A DNA stretch of 64,000 nucleotides from Pyxicephalus adspersus (Eukaryota; Chordata; Amphibia; Anura; Pyxicephalidae). The notes under the pieces were generated by a model, which saw only the letters and a program-made list of their open reading frames with translations, made no database searches and had not been told where the DNA came from. The position numbers were made by a program, and so were the translations under genes. This document shows, piece by piece, positions 9,777-22,212 of this stretch (positions within the stretch are counted from its first letter, which is position 1; each line of letters begins with the position of its first letter). Where the stretch lies: assembly GCF_032062135.1 (NCBI RefSeq), contig NC_092861.1, positions 114,858,393-114,922,392 of the forward strand, in the 5' to 3' direction.

Positions 9777-12700
9777 AGATCATTTATGTCTTTCTTATAT
9801 CCATCAACTAATCAACTCACAGTTTTTGATATAGTACATATATTATATCACTCATCACTGATCACTCAGTTTATCCATCAGTTTCATTAATGTACATTCT
9901 CCTGGACTTACCTTTTCACCAGTTGCCGTTGTTATATATGTCTGATTGATCATTTTTATTTCTGAGTTTTACTAAAAGACAAATATTTAACCCAATGTCA
10001 TATCATAGCTAAGAAGCATTGGAATATTATAGGAGCACATTGTACAGCACAGTTTTTAGGTAAAGAAATATAAAATAAGGTAAATTAACTTAAAACAAGC
10101 CTCTAAAAAAAGATTAAAAAAACTATAAATTTTATCATTTAAGATAGACTTGTAAACATCTAGATATATATCTGAACCTATGAGAAAAATATCCTACACA
10201 ACATTTATTTAACTTGTCAACACAATTACAGAAATGTATAGAAGTGCACTAGACTGGTACCAGTATTACAATATGCTCTGCCCAATTCCAAAGAACACAT
10301 GTGCTTTAATTATTTAATATCCTGTAAAAATAGAATTTTGTGCATATACCAAAATGATCTATTTTCAAATATGTTCTATACGTCATAAAACACAAGACAC
10401 TGTAGGTTATACAGTACAATCTGTACATGCAAACCAGATTATACAGAGGAGTAATCCTTTTCCCATGTTAAGAGAATTCTTGATAAAATGTCAATATATT
10501 CATTATTTTTTAAATTCATTATTCCCAATTAGCACTATACAGTATTGTGTTTCTGTTGTCACTTTATCTGAATAGGAATATTTGAATATATGTTATTAAG
10601 AATACCTGTTAGGTATGTGAATTGTAGCCTACAATATGAAGTTAGCTATGTCTGCTTACTTGCCATAACATATGTATCTTGGCACTTTAATTTTTATTAC
10701 CAGTCTAGGAAGGATAATGCACAATCCAATAATACTTATAAAGGCGAGTACATTATAAATATATATAGCATAAAATGATATTCCTCAGGGAGAAATTCAC
10801 AGCCATAGTGATAGTTACAACATATGTTTTGATTTTAGTAGAAGCAGATACTCATATCTAGTATGAGATAATTAGATTATAAGGGAAGAGTTTTTTGCAG
10901 TGGGCAACAAAACATTCAAATGTTAAGAAAATGTAAAATACCTCAGAAGATATATATACATTTATGAACGTTATGTTGCCCCCTTTAATCAAATACATTT
11001 TAAATATGTATTTAAATATAAGTATATGTCCAGACCATTTTTTTCTATAGGGTGGGGAGAGGATTAGTACTCCTGTTATTTTATTGCTGCCCAGAGACAA
11101 AAATGGCGAATAACTCACTTACCTTTTCAAGGTTTTTGTCCTTACTAGGGGGTGTTAACTCTTCTACCACTCTATACAAAACCAAGCAGTCAAGCCCATA
11201 TTGATATAAACAATAAACTTTTCAATTTTCAGGATCTATATAAATAAAGGGCAATTAAGTTAAATTAAATTAAAAATTAAAGCAATTAATTGGTCACCCC
11301 AAATGGCTTTCCTTACATGCAAAAAATGTCATTTTTTCTGGAATTCAGCCTGTTCAACCCAGTCTAAAAGATACAATCAACTAAAGAAATCATCACTTTT
11401 CAGCCTTATTGCCACGCTATAGTTTGCCAGAAAGCCTTTCATCTTTCTTTGAAATGAGAGAATGCCATAGGCCACAATGGAGTTCAACGGTGTTTTGTTT
11501 CAGAAGTGCTGTTCTCAGTTAAAAAAAGTGTCTCAATTTAAATGAATGGTGCTTCTGATCTCTACTTCAAGTTAATTACGGTAGGGCAATCAAGCATGAA
11601 TTGATTTAAAAATACTGATCGCCCCTTAAACCTGACAATTTCAAAAGCGGCAAACAGAAAAAAAGTCAAAATAAAGAAGTGATGAACTGCTATCTGTTTG
11701 CCATTTTTGTATAGATAGGAATCTGTAATTAGAAGAATTTTGTTTGAATAGCTAATATAATAGGGAAGGTCGTACAAACCTCTTTGTGTTCTGGGAGTGT
11801 GCAAAATTTCCTATAGCCACAATCATAACCCAAACAACCCAAATCCTAACTGGGACCAAAGCACCAGATCTTTTTGATTTGTCTATATGCATTTAGGAGC
11901 AAGCATGGCAAAGTTAGGGAATTTTTGGCATATGTAGATCTTCAGTCTCAAAACACGCAGTAATTAAAACTGATCTTCAAGGGGTTTATTATGTCTAGGA
12001 GAATTTCTATGGCTAAATATAACAACAATAATAATATAAATATCAAAAGTAGCACTACCTTATAATTACCAAACTGACCACTGTCTACTACATGACAGTA
12101 TATGTATGTATACTAACTGAGGGGCAAGATTAGGAAAGCAGAAGTCAGCTAAGCTATTTGGGAAAACCCTAGATTAAGGCTAATGCTCCTTTTGTTACTT
12201 ACATTTCTATTGTAAAAAATTTACACATGTATATTATGTATCACAAAGTAAAATACCTGTTTGTGAGCTACAGATAAAAGTAGACATTTTTAAAAAATAA
12301 GACAGTAAAGCTGAGCCTATTCATACTGGAGCAGCTATGCCATGAGATTGTTACCTTTAGGCTATAACAGGTATTCTGTATTGTGATAGATCGCTTTATC
12401 ATGCTTTCACATCACCTGCTGATTTATGATTGTTATAGTATCTGCTTTTTGTCCAAACGTAGATGTTTTTGTTGCTAACTAACACTGAAAATACCAAATC
12501 ATTCTATGTCAAAACGAGATATTGTGCTGCAATATAACCATTGGAAAGCTTTTAAATAGAAAACATACAAAGTTTATTTGATGAGCAAATATAATTTAAT
12601 AAGGGAATTATTTTATACTTGTCAATAGTTATGCCATAAATGCCATTCCTAATTAGTTTTATATGCTTTTGCTTGTCGGAAAATACTATACATTTTGGAT

Positions 12701-12991
12701 TTATTGCACCTTTGTACAACTGCTATGCAATTTTTTATTTTTGTTTTTTTTGTGTGCTTTTTGTCAATTCCATTTTTTTTAAACACACTTCCGTATTTCA
12801 TTAAATGTAAGCCTTGTAATTGATGTAGCGTCTACTTGGGGTTTGTTCTGCGAAATACTGAATGGGACGGAAGATGTTATTATTGATAGACTGTACTATA
12901 TTTTTTTTCCTTGTAAATTATTTATGTCTTTTTTTCTAATACATTTTAGGACTGTTTATGTTTTTAAAAAGTCAACCTGTTTGCAAAAGAT

Positions 12992-12999
12992 TGTAAATA
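12992..12999 (+). promoter_or_regulatory. Pumilio response element with adjacent AU-rich motif
   Basis: TGTAAATA matches the Pumilio/FBF consensus UGUANAUA exactly and is followed at once by ATTATTTATTG, an AU-rich element core. Both fall about 100 nt before the distal poly(A) signal, the usual place for mRNA stability control. An 8-mer can occur by chance in AT-rich DNA. Confidence 0.4.
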
Positions 13000-13095
13000 A
13001 TTATTTATTGTTTTGTTGACAAAGCCTAAATTTTACTACAATTAGCCAGAACCAATCATTCTTTTTATAGATTTTTTTTAATATTCATAATAGGA

Positions 13096-13101
13096 AATAA
13101 A
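13096..13101 (+). promoter_or_regulatory. candidate distal poly(A) signal of thbs2
   Basis: AATAAA sits in AGGAAATAAAATATAAAC, with a pyrimidine-rich stretch (CTGCATTTCTCTTGGG) about 55 nt downstream. It is the last canonical hexamer after the UTR-like block at 12,640-13,060. Confidence 0.5.
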
Positions 13102-13120
13102 ATATAAACAAAGGATTTAA

Positions 13121-15938
13121 CAAAATATATCTCTAGTAGTAACATTATTTCTGCATTTCTCTTGGGCGTACCTATGTATTCCTTTCATATGATGTTTTCC
13201 ATGGACATAACCTGTTCATTGCTGATCATGCTGAATTTTGGGTTTCGATACTTTGAGCCACTAGCTCAGAACAAGTATAGCAGTTCTGACTTTACTTGTT
13301 TTGTAAACGCCAGTAACCTAAAAAATGATTGAGGCCAGAGGATGAGCAAGACCACCAAGTTTTAAGTTTTCATTTAGTGGCTGGCCACATACTGCTCTTA
13401 TGGCAGCTTTTCAAGCTAACATGTGGTCCATGTGGAAACCTTTTCAGTTAATAATATTTTATATTAAACACTTTGAATTGCTATTATTTGGCTTTATTTC
13501 ACTTAACTAAAAGAAGAACAGACTTTAGTGCTTCTATGGGGTTGATTTACTGAGAAAAAAATAAATAAATAAATAAATGCCCTTGTATTTTAGTTAAAAA
13601 AATCACCTTTGTGCTGTTTTGAATGCTCAGTCATCTGCAGGGCAATTTAAAAAATAGAATTTTGTCTTACACAAGACTGGATAACCAAAACGAACAAGAC
13701 TTTATTATATTCACTAATGTATGTAAACTTTCTTTATTTCTTAAGTAAATCCACCCCAAAGGGTGCTTTCTGTCTTCCTTTTATTGTGTAATTTGAAGTT
13801 TTTAAGACTGCTTAATAACAGCTGACACATGTCTAGCTGACATATATTAAAAGTACGGAAAAGCTATCTTGACATCTTCATGCTAAAAAAAAAAAAAAAA
13901 AGATTGAATTGTATTGTTACTGAAAGATACACACCTTTAACATATGTCATCTGCAAAAACACTCAAATGCCTCATGTTTGCAAAAAAAATGTCCATCAAT
14001 GCATAAACTGTGACACTGAGCAGCAAATAACTACTCAAATCACAACCAACAAAACAGAGTGGTGCATGTTGGACTATATTTCCAGTTTCTGTGATAGTTC
14101 TCCGACATGCAAGTAAGTAGGCTTTGAGACGAACAATAATTCTGTGTGTTAGAAAGTGCTCAGACAATTGCATTTTTAGGTTTTAACTAATAATTTACAT
14201 GTTATTACCTAACAGTTCTTTTTACAGAACATACTGATAAATGAGGGATACATTTCCTGAACCATTATACCAAAGAACATCTAGTTAGCAGTTCATTTCT
14301 GTTTTCTGTTGTGAAGTACTACCAATAGGAAATGGGAAATGCAATTTTCCAGTTTTTGAAAAAACAAATTACAATAACCACAAAGTGGTTTTGTTGTAAG
14401 GTATTATTGTTGAGTGATCACATCAAAATAAAAATGATCTAGTTTGAAAAGTTTATAATCTTACATTTTACAAGGTACTGCAGTTAAATTGATATGTATG
14501 TAGCTATCAATATGGTCCCTATAACATTTAAACATTCCTAAGGTAGAATAGTTGTCAACAACTAAAAAAAATATACTTGCACTTTGCACTGCAAAAGAAC
14601 TGCAGCTAAGCTATGTGGCAGTCAATTAACACTACCTATGGTGGCAATGGAACCAGTTACTTGGATTCCCCTGCCTGCAGCACTTTAAATGGTAATTTTT
14701 ATGGTAAAGGTTATTGCTATTTTTTTTTTTTAATTGTAATTTTTAATAAAAAATAAAACAAAATAACACAAACCAAAGAAAAAACAATTGGGGATAATGG
14801 TAACAAAGAAATAGCTGAAGGGGAGGGTTTACTTGGCAGTGGAAATGAACAGATTGATCATAGATGATAGTCTCACTGTGGTATTTGATATACCAAGAGC
14901 TGTTTTAATTGTTACAGTGGTTATCAGTTCAGAAAAAATAAATAAAAAACAATCAGTGAGGTGGATAAAGTATCACCACCGCCTCCTAAAAAAAGTTTTT
15001 AAACTCAATGACGTAATCATTTGGATTAGTTACTTATGGAGGTGTAAGTAGATTGGTGATCTCAGAAAAGCTGTAAAGTATCAAACACATGAAGCCAATA
15101 GAACATACTTTGGATGAGGTATCATATCTAACCTCAGAGAAGTTCATAAAACAGAGATAGCTATAAATTGTGGAACACATAAAATATTCTGGTTCTGGTT
15201 TGTCTGACCCTCTGGACCCTTGTAGGTACATTTAAAAGCATGGAGGGATCTTAGAGATGGATGCTCATAGGGATGCAAAAAGAGGCATATGTCTCTTAGT
15301 ATGTAAACAAAGAGCTGGCCAGCCCATGCTCCTTCCCTTGAGGCCTACATCTGGTTGGAGGCCTGGAGGTTAGTGAAGCTGTCTGCTTGGAAGACCCATT
15401 ATGATGATGAAGATAGGAACCTGGGAGTGCTCAAATATGGGACTATTTCAGTCCTGGTATCCTCACAGGCAGATAACTTCAAAGCAAGAGGATTGTGTGA
15501 GGCACACCTACAACCTGCACCCCAACCTTTTCTCCTGTTATTTAGTGACTTGTTCCAAAAAAAACCCTAAACTATACAGATGAACTGAGTCTTAATGTAT
15601 TTCCTATCCTAAAAGAGGAGAACATGCAGAAATTAATCTGCTCCTACAGGGGTGAGCAGGTACAGGCTCCATGGAACTCTGTAACGAAGCATAGGTACCT
15701 AAAAGGCAACAAAAAAGGTTCTTTTAAAATGACCAATACAAAGGAGTGAAAAGCCATAAAAGACACCCAGCAACATTTTAGGCACTGCGAGTATGCTTTA
15801 TTTTTCTGGGGTTTTGAAAACACTTTCAAGCAAAATACCAGCAGGCCATTTAAAGACCAGGAAAAGTTATTCAATCTTCAAAAATTGCAAACTTTACTTT
15901 TGCAGACTTGTGTTTGTATCTACTCCAACTTCTTCAAT
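13121..15938. other. intergenic, nothing recognised
   Basis: AT-rich sequence downstream of thbs2 with an (AAAT)n tract at 13557-13578 and an A17 run at 13885-13901. The small ORFs show no family resemblance. Confidence 0.6.
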
Positions 15939-16282
15939 GGGGCAGCATGGGGGCTCAGTGGTTAGCACTTGGGCCTTTGCAGCACTGGGTCCCAGGTTTG
16001 AATCTCAGCCAGGACACTATCTGCATTGAGTTTGCAGGTTCTCCCCGTGTCTGCGTGGGGTACTCCAGTTTCCTCCTACATCCCAAAAAAAAAAAACATT
16101 GCAGCAGTGAGGTTAATTGGCTTCCCCCCAAAATTGACCTTAGACTACATCAATGACATATGACTATGGTAGGGACTTTAGATTGTGAGCTCCTTTGAGG
16201 GACAGCTAATGACATGACTATGGACTTTGTACAGCGCTGTGTAATATGATGGCGCTATATAAATACTGTATAATAATAGTAA
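15939..16282 (+). mobile_element. tRNA-derived SINE with LINE-type 3' tail
   Basis: The head has RNA polymerase III promoter boxes: an A box (GGGCTCAGTGGTT, 15951-15963) and a B box (GGTTTGAATCT, 15995-16005), at tRNA-like spacing. A body follows with GTTCTCCCCGTGTCTGCGTG, a block widespread in fish and frog SINE-like repeats. The 3' tail GTACAGCGCTGTGTAATATG then GCGCTATATAAATACTG resembles the 3' end of L2/CR1-type LINEs that would supply its reverse transcriptase. It ends in an ATAAT-rich simple repeat. I do not call it a functional tRNA gene. Confidence 0.8.
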
Positions 16283-17793
16283 CTTCTCATGAATGTACTC
16301 TTTCTATGAGCCTATGTTTTTTCACTATTCCTTATGCACAGCCTTTTCCTTTTAAAAAATTATATTACATTGCAATTACTTATTTTAACTGCAGTTGATC
16401 TCAAATAACAAGAAAAATTACCTCCATGAAAATGATTATTGTAAAGAAAGTGATCAAACGTAAATGGGGCCCAGAGGAGAAGGAATGAATGCTGACAAGG
16501 GAACAATTGACATTCGCAGTTGCAGCAAAGTCTGTGCAAATTAAAGTTGTTTAAATAACATATTATCTCAATTCTTGTCTAGGATATGTTTGGTTCAGGG
16601 TCATGGTATGGTGGTAAAGTGGAGAACAGGATGTAAGACCTGGCTGACAGTGACGTAGACTAGACATTAGAGAAGGAGATCTGTTTTCATTTTACTGTAC
16701 ATATACAGTATACACACACAAGTATATATAAAAATGACTGGCAAATGAAGCTTTGGGACCCAAGGTACATTCAGGTGATGCAGAACCCCAGTTGCCTAGT
16801 GCTCCCCGCCCCCTTCTATTAAATTTTAGAATTTACACTACTTTATATAGTTAAGATTTGGGCTGTTTTTTGGTTTTGTTTAATACATTATTATTGCACC
16901 TAAAACAGATAGCTACAATTACAGAACACATACATTTTTCATGTTTTGGTCATGGCACTGTGAACCAATATATGCAACCTAAACATCACTACATTTAATA
17001 ATTCATTACAATATGGCGTTGTATTCATCTAATTAGATGATGCAGTAATACTATATACCATAAGAATAATGACAATAACGTACTAAATAAGTAAATTATA
17101 TACAAACTATATAAAATTCTGCAAAAAAAATCATTATAGTAGCAGTTTAGTGGCTGCAAGTAAGCACAATCTTTGTTTTTTTTATTATATTTATTTAAAG
17201 TTGTTTTATTGCTCTTCACTAACCTCTTCACCTTTGCAGCCTCCATAGCATGGTATGTTTGAAAGGAACACTCAGTTGGAAAATATAATCTGGAGTGATG
17301 TGGTTAGAAGGTCTACTGTATTTGTATACATAGCAATTTTGTTCAGAAAAGTCTTAGGACATATAATATACAATTATGCAAGTTATCTGTATTTATTTTT
17401 TGTGGCCATAGAATTCCGGATATACTCATTTAGCCTTGTTTCCTTATACTTGGTACATAAACTTAATAGTTCCATACACCCTCAGCAAAAATGTTTTCAA
17501 AATATAATTTTCATGTAAAGATTTTAAGTTCCTTATTATGTCTTCCTTGCAGGCCTACATAAAAAAAAGAATCACAGTCCTCTTGAAATTTTACTTCCTT
17601 AAGTACCAATGCATGAGCTACATAATTCCTTTTAAAGCTCAATATTTTTTGTATTTCCATTCCTCATGATCTCTATTTCTATACTTCAGTTCCTAAGCCC
17701 CAAGATTTTTAAGAAACATTGTAAAATCTATGATAACCCAGCACATATTTGTTAAATTATCTATAGATATGTTTACATGAGTTAGTAGACATA
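16283..17793. other. intergenic, nothing recognised
   Basis: AT-rich unique-looking sequence. No coding or repeat signal I can support. Confidence 0.5.
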
Positions 17794-18010
17794 ATGGGCC
17801 CGATTTATTAAGGCTCTCCAAGGCTGGAGAACATATACTTTCAGTAATGAAGCTGGAAAACCTGGAATGGTTCTGGTCCAGATTTCAAAACATTTGCTAA
17901 CAAATAGCAAATAACTTTTAAGAAATCCATTCCAGGTTTGCTGAGTCACCCAACTTTACTGCTGAAAGTGTATCCGCTCCAGCCTTGAAGAGCTTTAATA
18001 AATCAGAACC
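17794..18010. mobile_element. hairpin MITE, copy 2
   Basis: It runs from GGGCCCGATTTATTAAGGC to the pairing end GCTTTAATAAATCAGAACC. Inner arms CTCTCCAAGGCTGGAGA and CCATTCCAGGTTTGCTGAG pair with their partners. Same family as 2231-2456. Confidence 0.85.
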
Positions 18011-20990
18011 AATACCTCCACGATTAATCTAAAACATGACCGTGTCTATTTTTGAATTTGCTACTGTAAAAGTAGCTGCTAGTAGCTAACACCACCAGAA
18101 CATCTCCCTGATATCACACTGTTTCATGTTAGATTACCTAACCAGCCTAGATATGTAGACCATTTAGTGTGGTTTAGATTACTGTAGTGTGGATGGGCAG
18201 TATTGTTTTTTTGGGGTGGATGGACTACCTTGTCACAGTTTACCTTTAACTCTGCATACAGCAAACAATCACTTTGTTTTAGCATCTCCAGGGTTTGCAA
18301 ATAGTCATAGTCTAAAAGATATCCATATACAATTCCATCAGGTCTATCATCATTGTGGTGGACACCAGACATTTATAGCAAGATTAAATCAGAACCAAAC
18401 TTGCACTAGGAAAAAACTGTAAGCAGACAAGTTCTCTATTGAAGAAGGGACAGAAGATGTCCTTTCTGCAAAAAAATAAATGTGCCTACTTTATCACAGC
18501 TTTTTTAAATTACACTATCCCAATACCTACCTATGTAGTTTGTCATCCACCTTTATTCTCCCCCTACAGCAGCTCCCAGTACCCTGACACTATGGCTGCT
18601 CCTTTTATAGTGGAGGGACTGGCTCATGCAACCCCCCTTGCTGGCCCTTCTAGCCCAAGAAAGTATAAAAGCTAAATTTAAAAAAAAACCTGTGAGCAGA
18701 GGGGGAAATTTGTAGTCCATGTAGGTACAGATGCATTGGGGGTTAGTTTCAGTGGAGGAAGAGATCGGTGCACAGTGTGGGTAGGTAAGGGTAAATAGTC
18801 AGAGTGGGTGGGTGGACATTACCTCTACTAAGGACTTTACTTCTACAAAGTATAAAAATGTGATGATAATTGTATGGTTTACCAAGCAGATCTTCAGCCA
18901 ATTTTCTTTTAACCAACTTTTCTGATTACCAACAGTTAGAAGGACCAGAAACATGTGTACCAAATTCTGGCCTTCCAAATGTACTTGAGTACTATATGTG
19001 TTTATGGAGACAGAATTTTCACCCATCCTCCGGTTCTGATAAATTTTGGATCCATCCCTCTTCCCAGGAATGGGTTGGGATGAACCAAAAAAATTGGATG
19101 GGTGGAGATTCTGTCCCTGTGCACTCCTCTTTTGTGGGCAACATGTCGGACTGATTAGTGGGCTGGCAAATTCATTTTAGGATCACTTCTGATCCAATCT
19201 ATGAATCGGAATTAAAGTGTAAATCAGCCTTTGTATATGCGACCAAAGATGCAAAGTAGAGAGTGAGAGAGAAAACCTGTGCAACCTAGCTGTAAAATTA
19301 ATTTATTTTAACAAAATAATGCACACTTTCTATTTCTAGTTCTATTTATAAATAGGGATCCATGTTATCAGAAAATCTTTCTGTAGGTTTATTTTCTCAG
19401 TAGCTTTTGGCCAGAAACCTCAAATGTTTTCCTGTAAAGTGCTGGAAGCTTTCGGGTGTATTTATATAAATCAGACTTGGATCCGTTATGTGTTTCATTT
19501 CCCAGTGTCTCATTCCATTTTTTTAGGCTAATACATTGCAGCTGATACGGGTATCCATCCATTCAGTTGCATCCTGAGGGACCCAAAGTGCAAGATATAG
19601 AGGGTGGGAAAACCTCAACTTGTCTGTATTACATACACACAAGCCTTTGTTCCATGGCCCATGATGTCTCATCCATGGCACAAAAAGTTAACCGATGCAC
19701 AATAGCATGTGCAGTATATAATGCAAGTGCATATTCATAGGAATGTTATTTTATCTCTTCTGGACACAGTTCTTAAGGGACTGGATTTCCAAACATTACA
19801 GACAGTTTTGGCACAATATTTCCTCTTAGCAGACGTAGCCATACATTTTAGCTGATTTGTGCTGACTAAAGCACATTTTTTCAGGGTGATCAGAGGATAA
19901 AGAGCATAAGGTTGATACATTTCAGGGTTTGACTTTGTGACAAAGGGTGAGAATGGAAAGTGGCCAAGGCAAAAATATTTAAGAAAGCCTGGTCATAAAT
20001 TTGACAGAAGCTTAATTCCTTTTCCCTTGAAAACAGAGCTAAAGAGAAAATATTTCCACTTAAGCAAATCCTTTTTTGTACATATAGTGATAATTGTTTT
20101 TTCAGTTGCGGCTGTTCAGCCATCCTAAGCTAAAATAAACAACACTATGGGGTTTGCAGTCTGTGAACCGTAAATATGGGAAACAAGGCTGTCAACACCG
20201 CTATCTGCTTTGTAATTTGATGTTAAAATTGGGAGCTGTAGTAAATATTTTAAAGTTTTTTTCCAGATAGGGAAAATATGCATGAGACTGAAGAAATGCT
20301 TATGTTGATGTCTTAATATTTTTTAAAAGTAGTTATTGTGTAATTACAAACCCAAACTTAAGCAATAACATTATTATTATTAAAATTATTAAAATTATAA
20401 TATTTTGTAAAGACTGATTGGAGTATGTAGAATCTTGCCAATATGCTTGCCAAAAGATTCTGCCTTTCCTGGTTCCTCCTGTAACCCCTAATTAGTATAC
20501 ACATACTAATTTAAAAAAAAATTCACATACTTTATTATGGACGTTATTAGTAGGTCTGTATGTTTATCTGTACAAAGCAGAGGCATGCAGTTGGTGGCAG
20601 TGGGAAAAACTGTCATAGTTCTATAAACGGTTTCAAAAGAACAGAAGGGATAGGTAGTGCCCACGTATGATGCTGAGCCTCCATAATTAATAAAACTATC
20701 CAATAAAAAATAAATCCAATTAAAGAAAGTGGCTGACAGGGGACAGTACAGGTGGAGATACTAACCTATCATAAACATTTAGGTACAGTTTACCATTATT
20801 TCATTTGGTTACATTGGGTAATGATATCTTTCCCCTGCAGTGAGTTCTTAGGTTTACATTCTTTCTCTACGAACATTTTCATTAGGCAAATACAAATAAA
20901 TAGAAATATTAGCAAAGTCTGCTAGGACAGCAATCTTCTCACCAGCTGTGAAAGCTCAGCTCTAGATTTGTTATTTTCATCTTTTTTCCT
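18011..20990. other. intergenic, nothing recognised
   Basis: No gene or repeat family recognised. Short antisense ORFs at 18124-18372 and 18799-19026 look random. Confidence 0.5.
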
Positions 20991-21039
20991 TTTTTGTACT
21001 ATGCAAATGACACATTCTGTCTTTTGATCACTACCCTCA

Positions 21040-21240
21040 GGGTCTCCCCCCTCAATAACCTAGTAATGACATCCTTAATAATAACCTCTTCCTATTTATG
21101 GTTCCAAGACTTCTCTGGAGCCGCCTCCACTCTGTGGAACCTCATCTCTGTATCAACTATGCTTTTTTCTACATTTAACACATTTAAACAAACCCTTAAA
21201 CCCATCTTTTCAAACTTGCCTACCCACCTTTATTCATGGC
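21040..21240 (+). mobile_element. L2/CR1-like LINE fragment, C-terminal coding remnant
   Basis: The + frame reads FQDFSGAASTLWNLIS followed by FNTFKQTLKPIFSNLP. That is the usual closing motif of L2/CR1-clade reverse transcriptase proteins (F-S-x-A-A-P-x-L-W-N-S-L-P, then F-K-x-x-L-K-T-x-L). It is a short 5'-truncated piece, not a gene. The same motif recurs in the next fragment, so two insertions or a local duplication are present. Confidence 0.65.
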
Positions 21241-21735
21241 TTAACTCTCACCTCAGAATCAAATTTAAGATCCTGTGCTTTGCCTTCAAATGTCTCCACA
21301 GTTCTTGTCCCATTTACATTTCTGACCTGATAAATAAATCCGCTCTCTTCTCTCATCCAATTACCTATTAATAACTTCCTCACTCATAACCTCATCACAA
21401 CTTCAAGACTTTTCTAGGGCTGCGCAACTCTCTGGAATACTCTTTGTCCTATTCGGCTTGCTCCGACTTTCTGCACATTTAAAAAAGCCCTTAAAACCAA
21501 TCTTTACAAATTTGCCTATCCATACTCTTCTGTCTCCTAAAGCCGCAATACTCTCTCACCATTCCATATCCTCCTCCTATTGTGTGCTACTTCCCCCACA
21601 TCTTAGATTGAAAGTTTTTCTGGGCCTTTCCTACTCCTGTGCCATTGTTTGTATCCATCTGTCATTTCTTACCCCTATTTAATGTACATCGCTGTGTAAT
21701 GTGTTGAAACTATATAAATACAATATTAATAATAT
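21241..21735 (+). mobile_element. L2/CR1-like LINE 3' end with tail
   Basis: The coding remnant reads RIKFKILCFAFKCLHSSCP then IYISDLI, the conserved K-I-L-x-x-x-F-K-x-L-H segment of L2/CR1 proteins. After frameshifts come FKTFLG and a second A-A-x-x-L-W-N-like stretch. The 3' UTR tail (CTCCTATTGTGTGCTACTTC, ATGTACATCGCTGTGTAATG, ACTATATAAATAC) ends in AATAAT repeats. This tail closely matches the copy at 60730-60915 and the SINE tail at 16,215-16,282. Confidence 0.7.
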
Positions 21736-21739
21736 TTAG

Positions 21740-21885
21740 CCACCATTCCATAACCCCTCTCCTATTGTATACTACACTTTTTATTTCTTATATTGAAGTG
21801 TCTTCTCCTCCACCTCTTACATTGGGCAGGGTCCTCTCCTCATCCTATGTCATTGTATGTATTGTACTGTCAGATATGCAGGTTC
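21740..21885 (+). mobile_element. third LINE 3'-tail fragment
   Basis: CCACCATTCCATAACCCCTC, CTCCTATTGTATACTAC and GGGCAGGGTCCTCTCC repeat the pattern of the preceding LINE tail in diverged form, without the terminal AAATAC. It directly follows the fragment at 21241-21735. Confidence 0.55.
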
Positions 21886-22002
21886 ATCATTTGCAGACTT
21901 TTTATTGCACATTATAAATAAAAGATTAAATAAAATATATAAAAGGTTAACCTTTACTTTTTAATACACACAAAGGTAGTAGTCAATTTTTTCATTGCAT
22001 TG

Positions 22003-22212
22003 TACCTGATTTATTAATGCTCTCCAAGACTGGAGAAGATACACTTTCATCAGTGGAGCTGGGTGATCCAGCAAACCTGGGATGGATCTGTTTCAGGAAA
22101 TAACAAATAGCAAAAGTCTTTAAAAAATCAATTTCAGGTTTGCTGGATCACTTAGCTTTACTGATGAAAGTGTATTCTCTTCATCCTTGGAGATCTTTAA
22201 TTATTCTGGCCT
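22003..22212. mobile_element. hairpin MITE, copy 3
   Basis: It begins TACCTGATTTATTAATGC and ends with a diverged partner arm. CTCTCCAAGACTGGAGA, GGAGCTGGGTGATCCAGC and GGTTTGCTGGATCACTTAG mark the two halves of the stem. Confidence 0.85.

Larger units (their letters stand above)
9499..13120 (+). other. thbs2: thbs2 3' untranslated region
   Basis: This AT-rich sequence without a conserved reading frame follows the TAA stop. AATAAA hexamers occur at 9771, 11212, 11243 and 13096. I prefer the last as the main distal site because 12,900-13,060 is rich in UTR-type elements: repeated ATTTA motifs (ATTATTTATTG near 13,000) and a perfect Pumilio site at 12992. The proximal hexamer would give a UTR of only about 0.3 kb. 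The right end is an estimate of the cleavage position. Confidence 0.55.

Noticed and set aside
9514..9834. 106-residue + ORF after the thbs2 stop
   Set aside because: It lies wholly in the 3' UTR exon, is not in phase with the coding exons and has no recognisable family motif.
15951..16005. Possible tRNA gene from the A and B boxes
   Set aside because: No cloverleaf with a proper acceptor stem or anticodon arm is evident, and the long SINE body and LINE-type tail identify a retroposon.
20994..21371. 125-residue + ORF as a host gene
   Set aside because: Its motifs are those of an L2/CR1-like LINE C-terminus, with two partial copies fused by chance.
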